From JBBROS01 sp963792675 (lineage in GTDB: Bacteria; Pseudomonadota; Alphaproteobacteria; Acetobacterales; Acetobacteraceae): a stretch of DNA of 64,000 nt. Numbering within the stretch: position 1 is the stretch's first letter; every line of letters starts with the position of its first letter. The DNA lies in NCBI GenBank assembly GCA_963792675.1, contig CAWBWT010000002.1:1-64000 (forward strand), in the 5' to 3' direction. A model generated the notes under the pieces. The model made no database searches and had not been told where the DNA came from. It saw nothing but the letters and a program-made list of their open reading frames with translations. Of the stretch, positions 1-8,982 are shown one piece after another. A program made the translations under genes and the position numbers.

Positions 1-247
1 GCGTGCCGGAACCGAAAACACCGCTCGCCCTCAAGCCAGAGGGAAAGCCGAACTCTCGATCTCGACGGGTCTCGCAGCAGAAAGTGCGAGCCAAAGATCC
101 TAACCCAACCGCTGTGACCGCGTCAACCGCGACGTCGCTGCCGGTGAACGGGGAGATAGGCCCCTGCCCGCTGAACGTCAACGGTGAAATGTGACCATTC
201 CGCTTTCGACGTGCGAACCGCTGGCCGGACAGGCTCGCGCGACCGCC
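1..247. other. Left-edge segment, no confirmed gene
   Basis: A frame open from base 3 to a stop near 194 on the plus strand could be the tail of a gene cut by the window edge. Its translation is low-complexity, rich in Pro, Thr, Ser and Arg, and matches no family I recognise. The segment could be the inner end of an insertion sequence, but I see no inverted repeats or transposase motif to support that. Confidence 0.2.
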
Positions 248-895
248 TTATGGACCGCTCAGAAATCCCGCAACCCGCCCTCCGGACCCCGGCCAGGCGC
301 CACGAAACACGCGCATCTGCCCCCCGTCTGGAAACGTCACCACCTCTACGCCGCCGCGCCCTTGGGTGACGGCGAGCGGCCAACCCGCCCACACCGCCGC
401 TACCAGCCGGCCATACTTCGCGCCAAGGTCCGGGGTGCTGGAGTGGTAGGCGGCCGCGGCTCGGGTCCAATCGCCGAGGCGGGCGTGCAAGGATGCCAGG
501 AATTGCGCGGCATAAAGCGCATTGGCAGCCGGGTCGAACGCCTCCTCGAGCATGCGGAACGCGGTCGGATGATGCTGCAAGTTCACCTGCAGGCAACCGA
601 CGTCGATGGACGAGATGCCCCGCTCGTGCAGCAGCCCGACCGCCCGGATCGCCTCGTCACGGTCCGGGTAGAACGTACCGACCCCCTCCGCGGTGACGGT
701 CCATGGCCACGGCGCCCGAACCCCGGTGCGAGGATCCGTACGCCCGCTCTCGACCACGCCGATCGCCGCCAGCAACCCGGGGGCGGTGCCGCGTGCCTTC
801 TCCGCCGCCGCGATTGCCGCTCCGCACCCCGGCAACGCCGCGCCCCACGCCGACCCGCCGATCAGGCAGGCGAGCGCAATCATGATCGTTCGCAT
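248..895 (-). CDS. Secreted lytic transglycosylase-like protein (SLT fold)
   Basis: Predicted periplasmic protein of about 215 residues that probably cleaves peptidoglycan. The chosen ATG at 895 puts a signal peptide (MRTIMIALACLIGG...) at the very N-terminus; a start at 931 would add 12 residues in front of it. The motif GVVESGR near residue 50 fits the catalytic Glu of SLT-type transglycosylases. GCLQVNLQHHP and AAAAYHSS match later conserved blocks of that fold. Similar stand-alone SLT proteins occur with conjugation, flagellar or secretion loci, but no such genes are in view here, so its biological role is open. Confidence 0.7.
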   Translation of the reverse strand: MRTIMIALACLIGGSAWGAALPGCGAAIAAAEKARGTAPGLLAAIGVVESGRTDPRTGVRAPWPWTVTAEGVGTFYPDRDEAIRAVGLLHERGISSIDVGCLQVNLQHHPTAFRMLEEAFDPAANALYAAQFLASLHARLGDWTRAAAAYHSSTPDLGAKYGRLVAAVWAGWPLAVTQGRGGVEVVTFPDGGQMRVFRGAWPGSGGRVAGFLSGP

Positions 896-966
896 CCCGG
901 GATTTATGCGAGCGGTGCCCGCGCGGCGCAACTTGCCCCGCCCAAACGGCCGCGCAACACTCGGTC

Positions 967-1686
967 ATGACCTATTCGATCCTTGTGCACGATCCCGATA
1001 CGGGGGCGTTCGGCGCCGCCGTCGCATCCCGCTTCTTCGCCGTCGGCGCGCTGTGCACCCACGCCGAAGGGCGGGTTGGCGCCCTGTCCACCCAGGCGCT
1101 GGTCAACCCGGCCTACGGGCCGGACGGGATGGCGCTGCTACGCGAGGGACTGCCGGCGCAAGCCGTGGTCGATCGCCTGGTCGGCCCCGACCCGGGCCAT
1201 CGGCAGCGGCAGTTGCACGTGATCGACGCGTCCGGGGCGGTCGCGCAGCACACCGGGCCCGATTGCGTCAGCTGGGCCGGGCAGCGGCACGGCCGGCACG
1301 TCTCGGTGGCCGGGAACATGTTGGCCGGGCCGGCGGTGCTCGACGCCATGCTGGACGGGTTCGCCAAGGCCGGCGGTCCGCTGGCACTTCGCCTGATCGC
1401 CGCGCTGCAGGCGGGAGAAGCCGCGGGCGGCGACAAGCGGGGCCGGCAAAGCGCCGCGGTCCGCGTCCATCTCGACGGCCCGGTACCGGATCTCGACATC
1501 CGCGCCGACGACCACCCCGATCCGCTGGCCGAGCTTCGGCGCCTGCACGAGGTCAGCCTCGAGCGGTTCGCGGTGTTCCGGCGCATGATGGCCGGCCGCG
1601 CCAACGGCTGGGGCGTGCTGGACCGCGCCGAGATCGAGGCCGCCGTGGCCCGCGACGGCCAGCCGCCGGCCGGCGGGGCACGCTGA
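967..1686 (+). CDS. DUF1028 family protein (Ntn-hydrolase-like)
   Basis: The protein has 239 residues and begins MTYSILVHDPDTGAFGAAVASR, the characteristic opening of the DUF1028 family. Members resemble Ntn hydrolases, and their substrate is largely unknown. The GNML motif and the Asp-rich central stretch with DHPDPLAEL near the C-terminus also fit the family. The stop is one base before the ATG of the peptide-type binding protein at 1688, so the two are very likely co-transcribed. DUF1028 genes commonly sit beside peptide ABC transport genes, which suggests a role in processing an imported peptide or amide, but that is inference. Confidence 0.8.
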   Translation: MTYSILVHDPDTGAFGAAVASRFFAVGALCTHAEGRVGALSTQALVNPAYGPDGMALLREGLPAQAVVDRLVGPDPGHRQRQLHVIDASGAVAQHTGPDCVSWAGQRHGRHVSVAGNMLAGPAVLDAMLDGFAKAGGPLALRLIAALQAGEAAGGDKRGRQSAAVRVHLDGPVPDLDIRADDHPDPLAELRRLHEVSLERFAVFRRMMAGRANGWGVLDRAEIEAAVARDGQPPAGGAR

Positions 1687-1687
1687 C

Positions 1688-3226
1688 ATGCGAAGCCGGG
1701 CGTTGGGGCGCTTGGCCGCCCCGTTCTGGGTGCTCGCGTCGTGCGTGCTCGCGCCGTGTGTGCTCGCGTCGCCGGCGATGGCGCAATCCACGCTGACGAT
1801 CGCGCTGCGGCAGGATCCGGACGTGCTCGATCCCACGCTGGGGTCGGCCTATGTGAGCCGGATCGTTTACGCCTCGTTGTGCGACAAGCTGATCGACATC
1901 GACGAGCACCTCAACTTCGTGCCGCAGCTCGCGACCAAGTGGGAGTACGAGGACCCGACCCACCTCGTGCTCACGCTACGGTCCGGCGTCACATTCCATG
2001 ACGGGGAGCCGTTCGACGCCGCCGCGGTCCAGTACAAGATCAACCGCGACCAGACGATCAAGGGATCGATGCGGGTGGGCGAGGTGAACGCCATCGCGTC
2101 CACCGAGGTGATCGATCCGTTGCACATCCGGCTTGTGCTGAAAGCTCCGAACACGCCGTTGCTCAGCATGCTCGCCGACCGCGCCGGCATGATGATCTCG
2201 CCGAAGGCCGCCGAGGCGGCCGGCAGCAATTTCGGCGCGCATCCGGTGTGCGCCGGCCCGTATGCGTTCGACAGCCGGGTGGTCCAGGACAGCATCGTGC
2301 TGAAGCGGTTCCCCGCCTATTGGGACGCGGCGCAGTACCACTTCGACCGGGTGGTGTTCCGGCCCATGCCGAACGCGGCCGTGCGATTGGCCAACCTGCA
2401 GGCCGGCAGCGTCGACCTCGTCGAGCAGATCCTGCCGAGCGACGTTGCCGCCGTCCGCCGCGACCCGCGCCTGGCGCTCGCGATCGGCGACGGGCTGGCC
2501 TATACCGGCATCAACTTCAACCTCGCCAACGGCCCGCTGGCGGCCACCAGCACCGGGCAGAGCCGCTTGGTGCGCGCCGCCTTTGCGGCCGCACTGGACC
2601 GCGCCGCCATCAACCAGGTCGTCTACGACGGGCTTTATGCGCCGACGCTGCAGGCCAATCCGCCGAGTTCGCCGTTCTTCCTAAGGGATCTGGTGCCGCC
2701 GGGGCAGGACGTCGCCAAGGCCCGCGCTTTGCTCAAGCAGGCCGGCGTCTCGCTGCCGGTGCCGGTCACGCTGACGCTGACCAACGAGCCCGACCAGGCG
2801 CAAGTCGCCGAGATCATCCAGTCGATGGCCGGCGAGGCCGGGTTCGAGGTGAAGCTGAAGACGATGGAGTTCGCCTCCTCGCTGCAGGCCGGCTATGCCG
2901 GCGATTTCCAGGCCTACATGATCGGCTGGTCGGGCCGGGTCGATCCCGACGGCAACATCTGGCAGCTGCTGCATACCGGCGGCACGTTCAACTACGGGCA
3001 TTGGAGCAACAAGGATGCGGACGACCTGCTGGACCAGGCCCGGGTCGAGTCCGACGAGGGCGCCCGCCGCGCGCTGTATGCGAAGTTCTGGGCGATCGAG
3101 CGCGAAGAGCTGCCGCTGATCTATCTGTGGACGTCGAAGAACGTCGTCGGCCTCAAGCGCGGCATCAAAGGCTTCAAGCAGGTGCCGGACGGGCTGATCC
3201 GGCTGCGCGGGGTGACGCTGGACTGA
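1688..3226 (+). CDS. Peptide-type ABC transporter substrate-binding protein (SBP family 5)
   Basis: Periplasmic solute-binding protein of 512 residues, normal for the DppA/OppA/NikA superfamily. A signal peptide ends at ...SPAMA near residue 33. LRQDPDVLDPTLGS and TFHDGEPFDAAAVQYKI (residues about 40-115) are family 5 signatures, and the later VDPDGNIWQLLHTGG region fits the ligand-binding lobe. No permease or ATPase genes follow: the next gene is convergent. The transporter core must therefore be encoded elsewhere, or this is an orphan receptor. It starts one base after the DUF1028 stop. Confidence 0.85.
   Translation: MRSRALGRLAAPFWVLASCVLAPCVLASPAMAQSTLTIALRQDPDVLDPTLGSAYVSRIVYASLCDKLIDIDEHLNFVPQLATKWEYEDPTHLVLTLRSGVTFHDGEPFDAAAVQYKINRDQTIKGSMRVGEVNAIASTEVIDPLHIRLVLKAPNTPLLSMLADRAGMMISPKAAEAAGSNFGAHPVCAGPYAFDSRVVQDSIVLKRFPAYWDAAQYHFDRVVFRPMPNAAVRLANLQAGSVDLVEQILPSDVAAVRRDPRLALAIGDGLAYTGINFNLANGPLAATSTGQSRLVRAAFAAALDRAAINQVVYDGLYAPTLQANPPSSPFFLRDLVPPGQDVAKARALLKQAGVSLPVPVTLTLTNEPDQAQVAEIIQSMAGEAGFEVKLKTMEFASSLQAGYAGDFQAYMIGWSGRVDPDGNIWQLLHTGGTFNYGHWSNKDADDLLDQARVESDEGARRALYAKFWAIEREELPLIYLWTSKNVVGLKRGIKGFKQVPDGLIRLRGVTLD
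1730..1774 (+). repeat. 15-bp tandem repeat (3 copies) inside the signal peptide
   Basis: Three in-frame 15-base units starting gtgctcgcg lie at 1730, 1745 and 1760. They encode VLASC, VLAPC and VLASP in the hydrophobic core of the binding protein's signal peptide. Repeat slippage here would change the length of the signal peptide in 5-residue steps. Confidence 0.75.
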
Positions 3227-3242
3227 CGAACCGCCGGCCGGC

Positions 3243-4298
3243 TCAACCCCGCTTGCCGGACCGCTCGTTCTTGTTGCTGAACCGGGCATTGCCCAATCCG
3301 GTGCCGATCGTCATCACGCCCCAGCGCCGCACGTCCTGCATGAACGGCACCTCGCTCAGCCCCTGCACGACTGCGTCGTTGTGCATCACCACCTGGGTCT
3401 GATGGTTGCCGATGGTCGGGATCGCCTCTGTGAACAGGCGGGGCAGGTTGAAGTCGGCATGCTCCCAGTTGCCGGGCAGGTTCTGGCCGCCGCGCTCGAT
3501 ATGCCCGTCAGGGGCGATCAAGCCGGGGCAGCCGACGGCGATGAACGGCGCCAGGCCATGACCCTCCTTGCCGGCGCGCTTGATCAGCCCCTGCAGCATC
3601 GACACCAGCCGCGTCACCGCTTCATCGCGCGACGGCTTGTCGTCGGCGTGCCGCCAATGCTCCATGTCGACCACCTTCGCCTTGGCGAGGTCCGGCGCCC
3701 GTTTCTGGTTGAGCAGCACCAGCCCGGCGCGCGCATTGGTGCCGCCAATGTCGATCGACAGGATGCTGTCATGCCCCTGGAAGATCCAGCTCGGCGCCAG
3801 GTGCGCGCCGCCGATCAGCCCGGCCTCGTCCGGGTCGTTGCGGACCGGACAGAGTTCGATATCGAGCCCGTCGCCGTTCAGCAGCACGCTCGCCCGGCCC
3901 ACCGCGAGTTCGCCGACCCGGCTGTCGCGCAAGCCGCCGCCGATCACGATCCGCTCCGTCTTCTCCCAGCTCGGCAGCCGCATGAACCGGCGCACCACGG
4001 TCGCGAACTCCTGGGCGAAATCCTCCACCGCAGTGTGGATGACGCCGGCCAGTTCGGGCGCGCCATCCTTCAGCAATCGATCGATTTCGGCCTTCGACAT
4101 CTCGTCCGAGCCGCGGTCGCCGAACGGGTCATGGCCGTGCACGGCCAGACGCTCGCGCACATCGTCCAGCAGCGAGCGAAACGCCCGCTTGCTGGCGCGG
4201 TCGCCGATGAAGCCCTCGTCGTCGCGGAGCTCGGCATTGTAGGCGTCGATCACGACCGACGGCAGGTCCGATCCGCCATGGATGACGGTGATGCTCAA
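3243..4298 (-). CDS. ROK-family sugar kinase with circularly permuted domain order
   Basis: Probable cytoplasmic sugar kinase of 351 residues. Order of motifs: IVIGGGL (118-123) and DPDEAGLIGGAHL (155-167), which normally close a ROK kinase, come first. Then follow the nucleotide-binding SIDIGGTNARAG (181-192), GCPGLI (256-261), NLPGNW (273-278), MHNDAVVQGL (305-314) and GTGLGNARF (332-340), which normally open one. The usual ROK zinc motif (CxCGxxGC) is not present. The start is taken as TTG at 4298, overlapping the glgX stop, because the protein family begins there and no ATG is in frame nearby. Overlap with glgX implies coupled translation and a role in glycogen or maltodextrin use. The substrate is unknown. 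Confidence 0.8.
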   Translation of the reverse strand: MSITVIHGGSDLPSVVIDAYNAELRDDEGFIGDRASKRAFRSLLDDVRERLAVHGHDPFGDRGSDEMSKAEIDRLLKDGAPELAGVIHTAVEDFAQEFATVVRRFMRLPSWEKTERIVIGGGLRDSRVGELAVGRASVLLNGDGLDIELCPVRNDPDEAGLIGGAHLAPSWIFQGHDSILSIDIGGTNARAGLVLLNQKRAPDLAKAKVVDMEHWRHADDKPSRDEAVTRLVSMLQGLIKRAGKEGHGLAPFIAVGCPGLIAPDGHIERGGQNLPGNWEHADFNLPRLFTEAIPTIGNHQTQVVMHNDAVVQGLSEVPFMQDVRRWGVMTIGTGLGNARFSNKNERSGKRG

Positions 4299-6454
4299 TG
4301 CCCGGATCCGATCGAGCCGTGGCCCGGCCGCGCCGACCGCAATGCGAACAGCAGCAGCGAGCGGCCGGTGACGTGGTACTCCTCGCCAATACGGAACTGC
4401 TGCGCGTCCTCCCGCTCCGGAACGTTGGTGTCGATCATCAGCTCCCATCCGGTTCCGTTGGTGCATTCCGGCAAGGTGAACGTCACCAGGTCGTGGTGCG
4501 CGTTGACCACGATCAGCATGGTGGTGTCCTGCCCCGGGCGACGGATCCCGGTCGCCTGGGCGCGGCCGTCGATCAGCATGCCGAAGCACTTCATGCGGGC
4601 ATCGCGCCACTCCTCGTCCTGCATGCTTTCGCCGGAGGCGTTGATCCAGGTGACGTCGCGGACACCGAGGCCATCGATCTCGTGTCCGGTAAAGAAGCGG
4701 CCGCGGTGCAGGATCGGGTATTGCTGGCGCAGCGCAATCAGCCGCTTGACCAGTTCCATTTGCGCCAGGCCCCAATCCGGGATGCTCCAATCGACCCAGC
4801 TGGTCTCGTTGTCCTGGCAGTAAGCGTTATTGTTGCCGCGCTGCGTGCGCCCGAACTCGTCGCCCGCCAGCAGCATCGGTGTGCCCTGGCTCAACAGCAG
4901 GGTCGCCAGCATGTTGCGCATGGTGCGGCGGCGCATCTTGTTGATGGAGGCGCTGGTGGTCTCACCCTCGACGCCGTGGTTCCAGCTGTGGTTGTTGTCG
5001 GTGCCGTCGCGGTTGCCTTCGCCGTTGGCCTCGTTGTGCTTGGCGCTGTAAGACACGACGTCGCGCAGGGTGAAACCGTCATGGGCGGTGACGAAGTTCA
5101 CCGTCGCCCACGGCTTGCGGCCACGCTTGTTGAACATGTCGGCGCTGGCCGACATGCGCCGGGCGAGGTCGGGCGCCATGCCCTCGTCGCCCTTCCAGAA
5201 CGCGCGCACGTCGTCGCGGAACTTGTCGTTCCACTCCGCCCAGCCCGGCGGGAAGCCGCCGACCTGGTAACCGCCCGGGCCGCAATCCCAGGGCTCGGCG
5301 ATCAGCTTGACCCCGTTCAGCACCGGGTCCTGGCCACAGGCGTGGAGGAAGCCGCTTTCCTGGTCGAAGCCGTGCGGCTCGCGCGCAAGGATGGTGCCGA
5401 GGTCGAAGCGGAACCCGTCGACGTGCATTTCCTGCACCCAGTAACGCAAGCTGTCGGTCACCATCTGCAGCACCCGCGGGTGGCCGATGTTGAGCGTGTT
5501 CCCGGTGCCGGTGTCGTTGATGTAGAACCGCTTCTCGTGCGGCAGCAGCCGGTAATAGCTGGCGTTGTCGATGCCCTTGAAGCTGAGGGTCGGGCCGCGC
5601 TCGTTGCCCTCGGCGGTGTGGTTGTAGACGACGTCCAGCAGCACCTCGAGCCCGGCGTCGTGCAGGTGCGCGACCATCTCCTTGAACTCGGCATGGGCGA
5701 AGGCGGGCTTGCTGCTGTAGCGCGGATCGGGCGCGAAGAAGCCGATGGTGTTGTAGCCCCAGAAGTTCACCAGCCCCTGCTCGATCAAGGTGCTGTCGTT
5801 GATGAAAGTATGGATCGGCAGCAGTTCGACGCTGGTCACGCCCAGTGAGCGCAGGTGGTCCACCACCTCCTTGACCGCCATTCCGCTGAACGTGCCGCGC
5901 AGCTCCTCCGGGACCGCCGGGTGCCGCTTGGTGTAGCCGCGGACGTGCGTCTCGTAGACGATCGTCCGCTCCCAGCTCACGTTCGGGCGGCGGTCGCGCA
6001 GCCAGGTGAACGCCGGATCGATGACGACGCATTTGGGCATGTGGCCGGCGCTGTCGCGCTCGTCGAAAGTGCGGTCGTCGTGGCTTTCGAACTGGTAGCC
6101 GAACACCTCCGGCCCCCATGTGAGCTGCCCGACATGGCCCTTGGCATAGGGGTCGAGCAGCAGCTTGTTGGGATTGAAGCGATGGCCCTCGCGCGGCGCC
6201 CACGGGCCATGCACGCGGTAGCCGTAAACGGTGCCGGGCCGCGCATCGGGCAGGTAGCCGTGCCAGATCTCGTCGGTGTACTCCGGCAGCTCGATTCGCT
6301 CGAGCTCGGTGGTGCCTTCCTGGTCGAACAGGCACAGCTCCACCTTGGTGGCGTTGGCGCTGAACAGGGCGAAGTTGACGCCGACACCGTCCCAGGTGGC
6401 GCCAAGCGGATGCGGCAGCCCTTCGGCGATGCGCGAGACTCTGGCTTCGGACAA
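4295..6454 (-). CDS. glgX: Glycogen debranching enzyme GlgX
   Basis: GH13 isoamylase-type enzyme of 719 residues that hydrolyses alpha-1,6 branches in phosphorylase-trimmed glycogen. It has an N-terminal CBM48-like domain (about 10-110). The four GH13 regions are visible: DVVYNH near 270, GFRFDLG near 345 (Asp nucleophile), AEPWD near 384 (acid/base Glu) and TAHDGF near 453. The length is normal. It is followed with a 4-base overlap by the ROK kinase gene, which may phosphorylate sugar released from glycogen. No other glg or tre genes are in the window. Confidence 0.93.
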   Translation of the reverse strand: MSEARVSRIAEGLPHPLGATWDGVGVNFALFSANATKVELCLFDQEGTTELERIELPEYTDEIWHGYLPDARPGTVYGYRVHGPWAPREGHRFNPNKLLLDPYAKGHVGQLTWGPEVFGYQFESHDDRTFDERDSAGHMPKCVVIDPAFTWLRDRRPNVSWERTIVYETHVRGYTKRHPAVPEELRGTFSGMAVKEVVDHLRSLGVTSVELLPIHTFINDSTLIEQGLVNFWGYNTIGFFAPDPRYSSKPAFAHAEFKEMVAHLHDAGLEVLLDVVYNHTAEGNERGPTLSFKGIDNASYYRLLPHEKRFYINDTGTGNTLNIGHPRVLQMVTDSLRYWVQEMHVDGFRFDLGTILAREPHGFDQESGFLHACGQDPVLNGVKLIAEPWDCGPGGYQVGGFPPGWAEWNDKFRDDVRAFWKGDEGMAPDLARRMSASADMFNKRGRKPWATVNFVTAHDGFTLRDVVSYSAKHNEANGEGNRDGTDNNHSWNHGVEGETTSASINKMRRRTMRNMLATLLLSQGTPMLLAGDEFGRTQRGNNNAYCQDNETSWVDWSIPDWGLAQMELVKRLIALRQQYPILHRGRFFTGHEIDGLGVRDVTWINASGESMQDEEWRDARMKCFGMLIDGRAQATGIRRPGQDTTMLIVVNAHHDLVTFTLPECTNGTGWELMIDTNVPEREDAQQFRIGEEYHVTGRSLLLFALRSARPGHGSIGSGH

Positions 6455-6533
6455 ACATCCCTCGGAGCTGCAGATCGCATGTTAGCGGCAAACTGGTTAC
6501 CACAAGGTTGCCGGAACTCAGCACGCCCGGCGC

Positions 6534-7007
6534 TTAGTCGATGGGCGCGCTCTCGGCAGGAACCTGCAACACCGCGGTCGTCCTGTGCAACTCGGCCCGC
6601 AGCGCGGCAGCCGAATCGGCGCCGAGTTGGGCCTCGAACTCTGCCTGCGCCGCCTGCCAAGCCGGCATCGCCCGGCGCATCAGGTCGAGCCCCTCGTCGG
6701 TCAGCAGCAATCGCCGCACGCGCTTATCTGCCGGGTCGGCCTCGCTCGCGACCAGCCCGTCACGCTCGAGCGGACGGAGGTTGCGGCCCAGCGTGGTCCG
6801 GTCCAGCACCAGCTCCGCCGCCAACGCGTGCAGGCTGAGCGGGCCCAGCCGGCGCAGCCGCACCAGGATGGTGAATTGCGAGATGCGCAGCCCGAACGGC
6901 GCCATCGCCGCGTCATAGAACGCCGTCGTCCGCCGTGCCGCCTGCCGCAATGCATGGCAGTGGCACAGGATGCGCGGCACCTCTCCACTTGCGCCTTCCG
7001 TGCTCAT
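6534..7007 (-). CDS. MarR family transcriptional regulator
   Basis: Winged-helix repressor of about 157 residues. The HTH segment is LSLHALAAELVLDRTTLGRNLRPLERDGLV, followed by the wing DPADKRVRRLLLT. The N-terminal region carries CHCHALRQAARR, an arrangement common in MarR proteins. The ATG at 7007 is preferred because it places the HTH at the usual position; an upstream in-frame start at 7175 would run through the divergent transporter gene. It is transcribed away from the MATE gene with only about 20 bases between starts, so it probably controls that exporter and itself. The ligand is unknown. Confidence 0.85.
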   Translation of the reverse strand: MSTEGASGEVPRILCHCHALRQAARRTTAFYDAAMAPFGLRISQFTILVRLRRLGPLSLHALAAELVLDRTTLGRNLRPLERDGLVASEADPADKRVRRLLLTDEGLDLMRRAMPAWQAAQAEFEAQLGADSAAALRAELHRTTAVLQVPAESAPID

Positions 7008-7020
7008 GCCTCCATGATAG

Positions 7021-7032
7021 GTGCATATGCAC
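7021..7032. promoter_or_regulatory. 12-bp palindrome at the MarR/MATE divergent start (possible operator)
   Basis: GTGCATATGCAC is a perfect 12-base palindrome that contains the ATG of the MATE gene and lies 14 bases from the MarR start. MarR dimers bind such inverted repeats in divergent regions, so it is a candidate operator. It is short, and its placement over a start codon is unusual. Confidence 0.4.
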
Positions 7033-8419
7033 GTTCTGTCCACCACCGCCGTACCCGCGGCGCCGACCCCGGTCCATGCGCCGCGCACCTTGCGGCTGCT
7101 GCACGGGCCCATCGTGCCGACCCTGCTCGGTCTCGCCTGGCCCAATGTGTTGGTGATGCTGGCGCAATCCGCCACCGGACTGATCGAGGCGGCGTGGATC
7201 GGCCGAACTCGGCACCGACGCGCTGGCCGGGATGGCGTTGGTGTTTCCCGGCTTCATGCTGATGCAGATGATGTCCGCGGGGGCGATGGGCGGGGGCATC
7301 GCGGCGGCGATCGCCCGCGCGTTGGGCGCCGGACAACGCGCGGAGGCGGACGGGCTCGTGCTGCATGCGCTGGCGATCAACGGCGCGCTCGGTCTCCTGT
7401 TCACAGTGGCCGGCTTGCTTGCCGGGCCAAGCTTATACCGTGCCATGGGCGCCGACGGAGCGTCGCTCGAGGCCGCGGTGCTGTACTCCGACGTGGTGTT
7501 CGGCGGCGCCATCCTGGCGTGGCTGTTCAATGCGCTGGCGAGCTGCATCCGCGGAACCGGCAACATGATCGTCCCGGCGCTGGTGATCTGCGGCGGCGCC
7601 GTGGTGCTGATCCCGCTGTCGCCTTGCCTGATCTTCGGCCTTGGCCCGCTCCCGGCGCTCGGCATCGTCGGCGGGGGCGTCGCGCTGCTGTTGTACTACC
7701 TGGTGGGAGCCGGCGTGCTTGCCTGGTTCCTGCTCGGCGGCCTCTCATCCGTGCGGCTACGCCTGGTGCCGCTCCGCCGCGCGCCGTTGTGGAGCATCCT
7801 GCGGGTTGGCCTGCTCGCCTCGCTGGTGTCGCTGCAAACCAACATCATCGTCAGCTTCACCACCGCTCAGGCGGGCGCGTTCGGCCCGGCGGCGATCGCC
7901 GGCTTCGGCACCGGCACGCGGCTCGAATACCTGCTGGTGCCGCTGGTGTTCGGCCTGGGCGCACCGATGGTGGCGCTCGTCGGCACCAATCTGGGCGCGG
8001 GGCAGCGCGACCGGGCGCTGCGCGCCGCCTGGACCGGCGCCGGGCTGGCGTTCGTCATGACCGAGGCGATCGGCCTGCTGGCCGCCACGTGGCCGCGCGC
8101 GTGGCTCGGGTTGTTCGGCGCCGACCCCGGCATGCTCGAGACCGGCAGCGCCTACCTGCGCACCACCGGGCCGTTCTACGGCTGCTTCGGCTTCGGCATG
8201 GCGCTCTACTTCGCGTCGCAAGGCGCCGGGCGGATGGTGTTTCCGCTGCTCGCCGCCGTGCTGCGCACCGCCGTCGCGGTCGGCGGCGCCTGGCTCGCAC
8301 TGCGGCTGACCGGCTCGCTCGCTGCCATGTTCCTGGCTCTCGGCGCGGCGATGGTGGTGTTCGCCGCCGCCAACGGCATCGCGGTCGCCGCGGGGACCTG
8401 GTTCAAGCCCGCACGTTGA
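7027..8419 (+). pseudogene. MATE family efflux transporter, frameshifted
   Basis: Multidrug/metabolite exporter of the MATE family with about 12 membrane segments, split by one extra base. The N-terminal frame gives TLRLLHGPIVPTLLGLAWPNVLVM and continues to AAWIGR. The downstream frame continues GTDALAGMALVFPGFMLMQMM. One additional A near 7206-7207 explains the break, and removing it restores a normal protein of about 463 residues. The rest reads cleanly to 8419. It may be a sequencing error, since other genes here show the same kind of lesion. The divergent MarR gene is its likely regulator. Confidence 0.75.
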
Positions 8420-8462
8420 GACCGGCATACATCAACACCGGCATGCGTTCGGAGACCTACCC

Positions 8463-8939
8463 ATGACCCCGCTCCATTTCGAGGACCTCCACGTCGGACA
8501 GCAGTTCACATCCGGTTCCGCGCCAATGGAGCGCGACCGCCTGCTCGCCTTCGCCGCCGAGTTCGATCCGCAGCCGCAGCACACCAGCGACGAGGCGGCG
8601 CGCGGCAGCCAGTTCGGCACCCTGGTCGCCAGCGGCTGGCACACGGCGGCGCTGACCATGCGGCTGCAGGTCGAGACCTTGTTCTCCCGCTTCCCCGGCG
8701 GCGGCCTCGGCGCCCAGATCGACACCCTCGCCTGGCGCCGTCCGGTGCTGCCCGGCGATACGCTGCGGATCGTGATCGAGGTCCGCGCATTGCGCGACAG
8801 CCGCTCCCGCCCGAACAGCGGCCTGGCCTCGCTGCACACCACGACCGTGAACCAGCACGGCGAGACGGTGCAGGAGATGGATGGCGCGGTGCTGGTGCCG
8901 CGGCGCCGAGCCTCCAACGCGACGGCCGAGGAGGCATGA
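8463..8939 (+). CDS. MaoC family dehydratase (hot-dog fold)
   Basis: Protein of 158 residues with the MaoC/(R)-specific enoyl-CoA hydratase fold. LHFEDLHVGQQFTSG (4-18) is the typical opening. FAAEFDPQPQHTSDEAA (about 30-46) carries the Asp and His of the hydratase motif. GTLVASGWHTAALTMRL follows in the position of the substrate helix. Such stand-alone MaoC proteins hydrate enoyl-CoA or act on related acyl thioesters; the precise substrate is not evident. It starts 43 bases after the MATE gene and runs into the lipoprotein genes in the same direction. Confidence 0.85.
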   Translation: MTPLHFEDLHVGQQFTSGSAPMERDRLLAFAAEFDPQPQHTSDEAARGSQFGTLVASGWHTAALTMRLQVETLFSRFPGGGLGAQIDTLAWRRPVLPGDTLRIVIEVRALRDSRSRPNSGLASLHTTTVNQHGETVQEMDGAVLVPRRRASNATAEEA

Positions 8940-8982
8940 ACCCCGGTTGCGCGCCGGCCCTTGTTGCCGCAGGGTCTCCGCG

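Noticed and set aside
1..247. Insertion sequence fragment at the left edge
   Set aside because: No terminal inverted repeat, transposase motif or target duplication can be seen; kept only as an unassigned segment.
3227..3242. Permease genes expected after the peptide-binding protein
   Set aside because: Only a 16-base gap separates it from a convergent gene, so no further ABC transporter components are here.
4298..5848. Long plus-strand open frame opposite glgX
   Set aside because: It lies wholly within the antisense of the GH13 domain; the minus strand carries all catalytic motifs.
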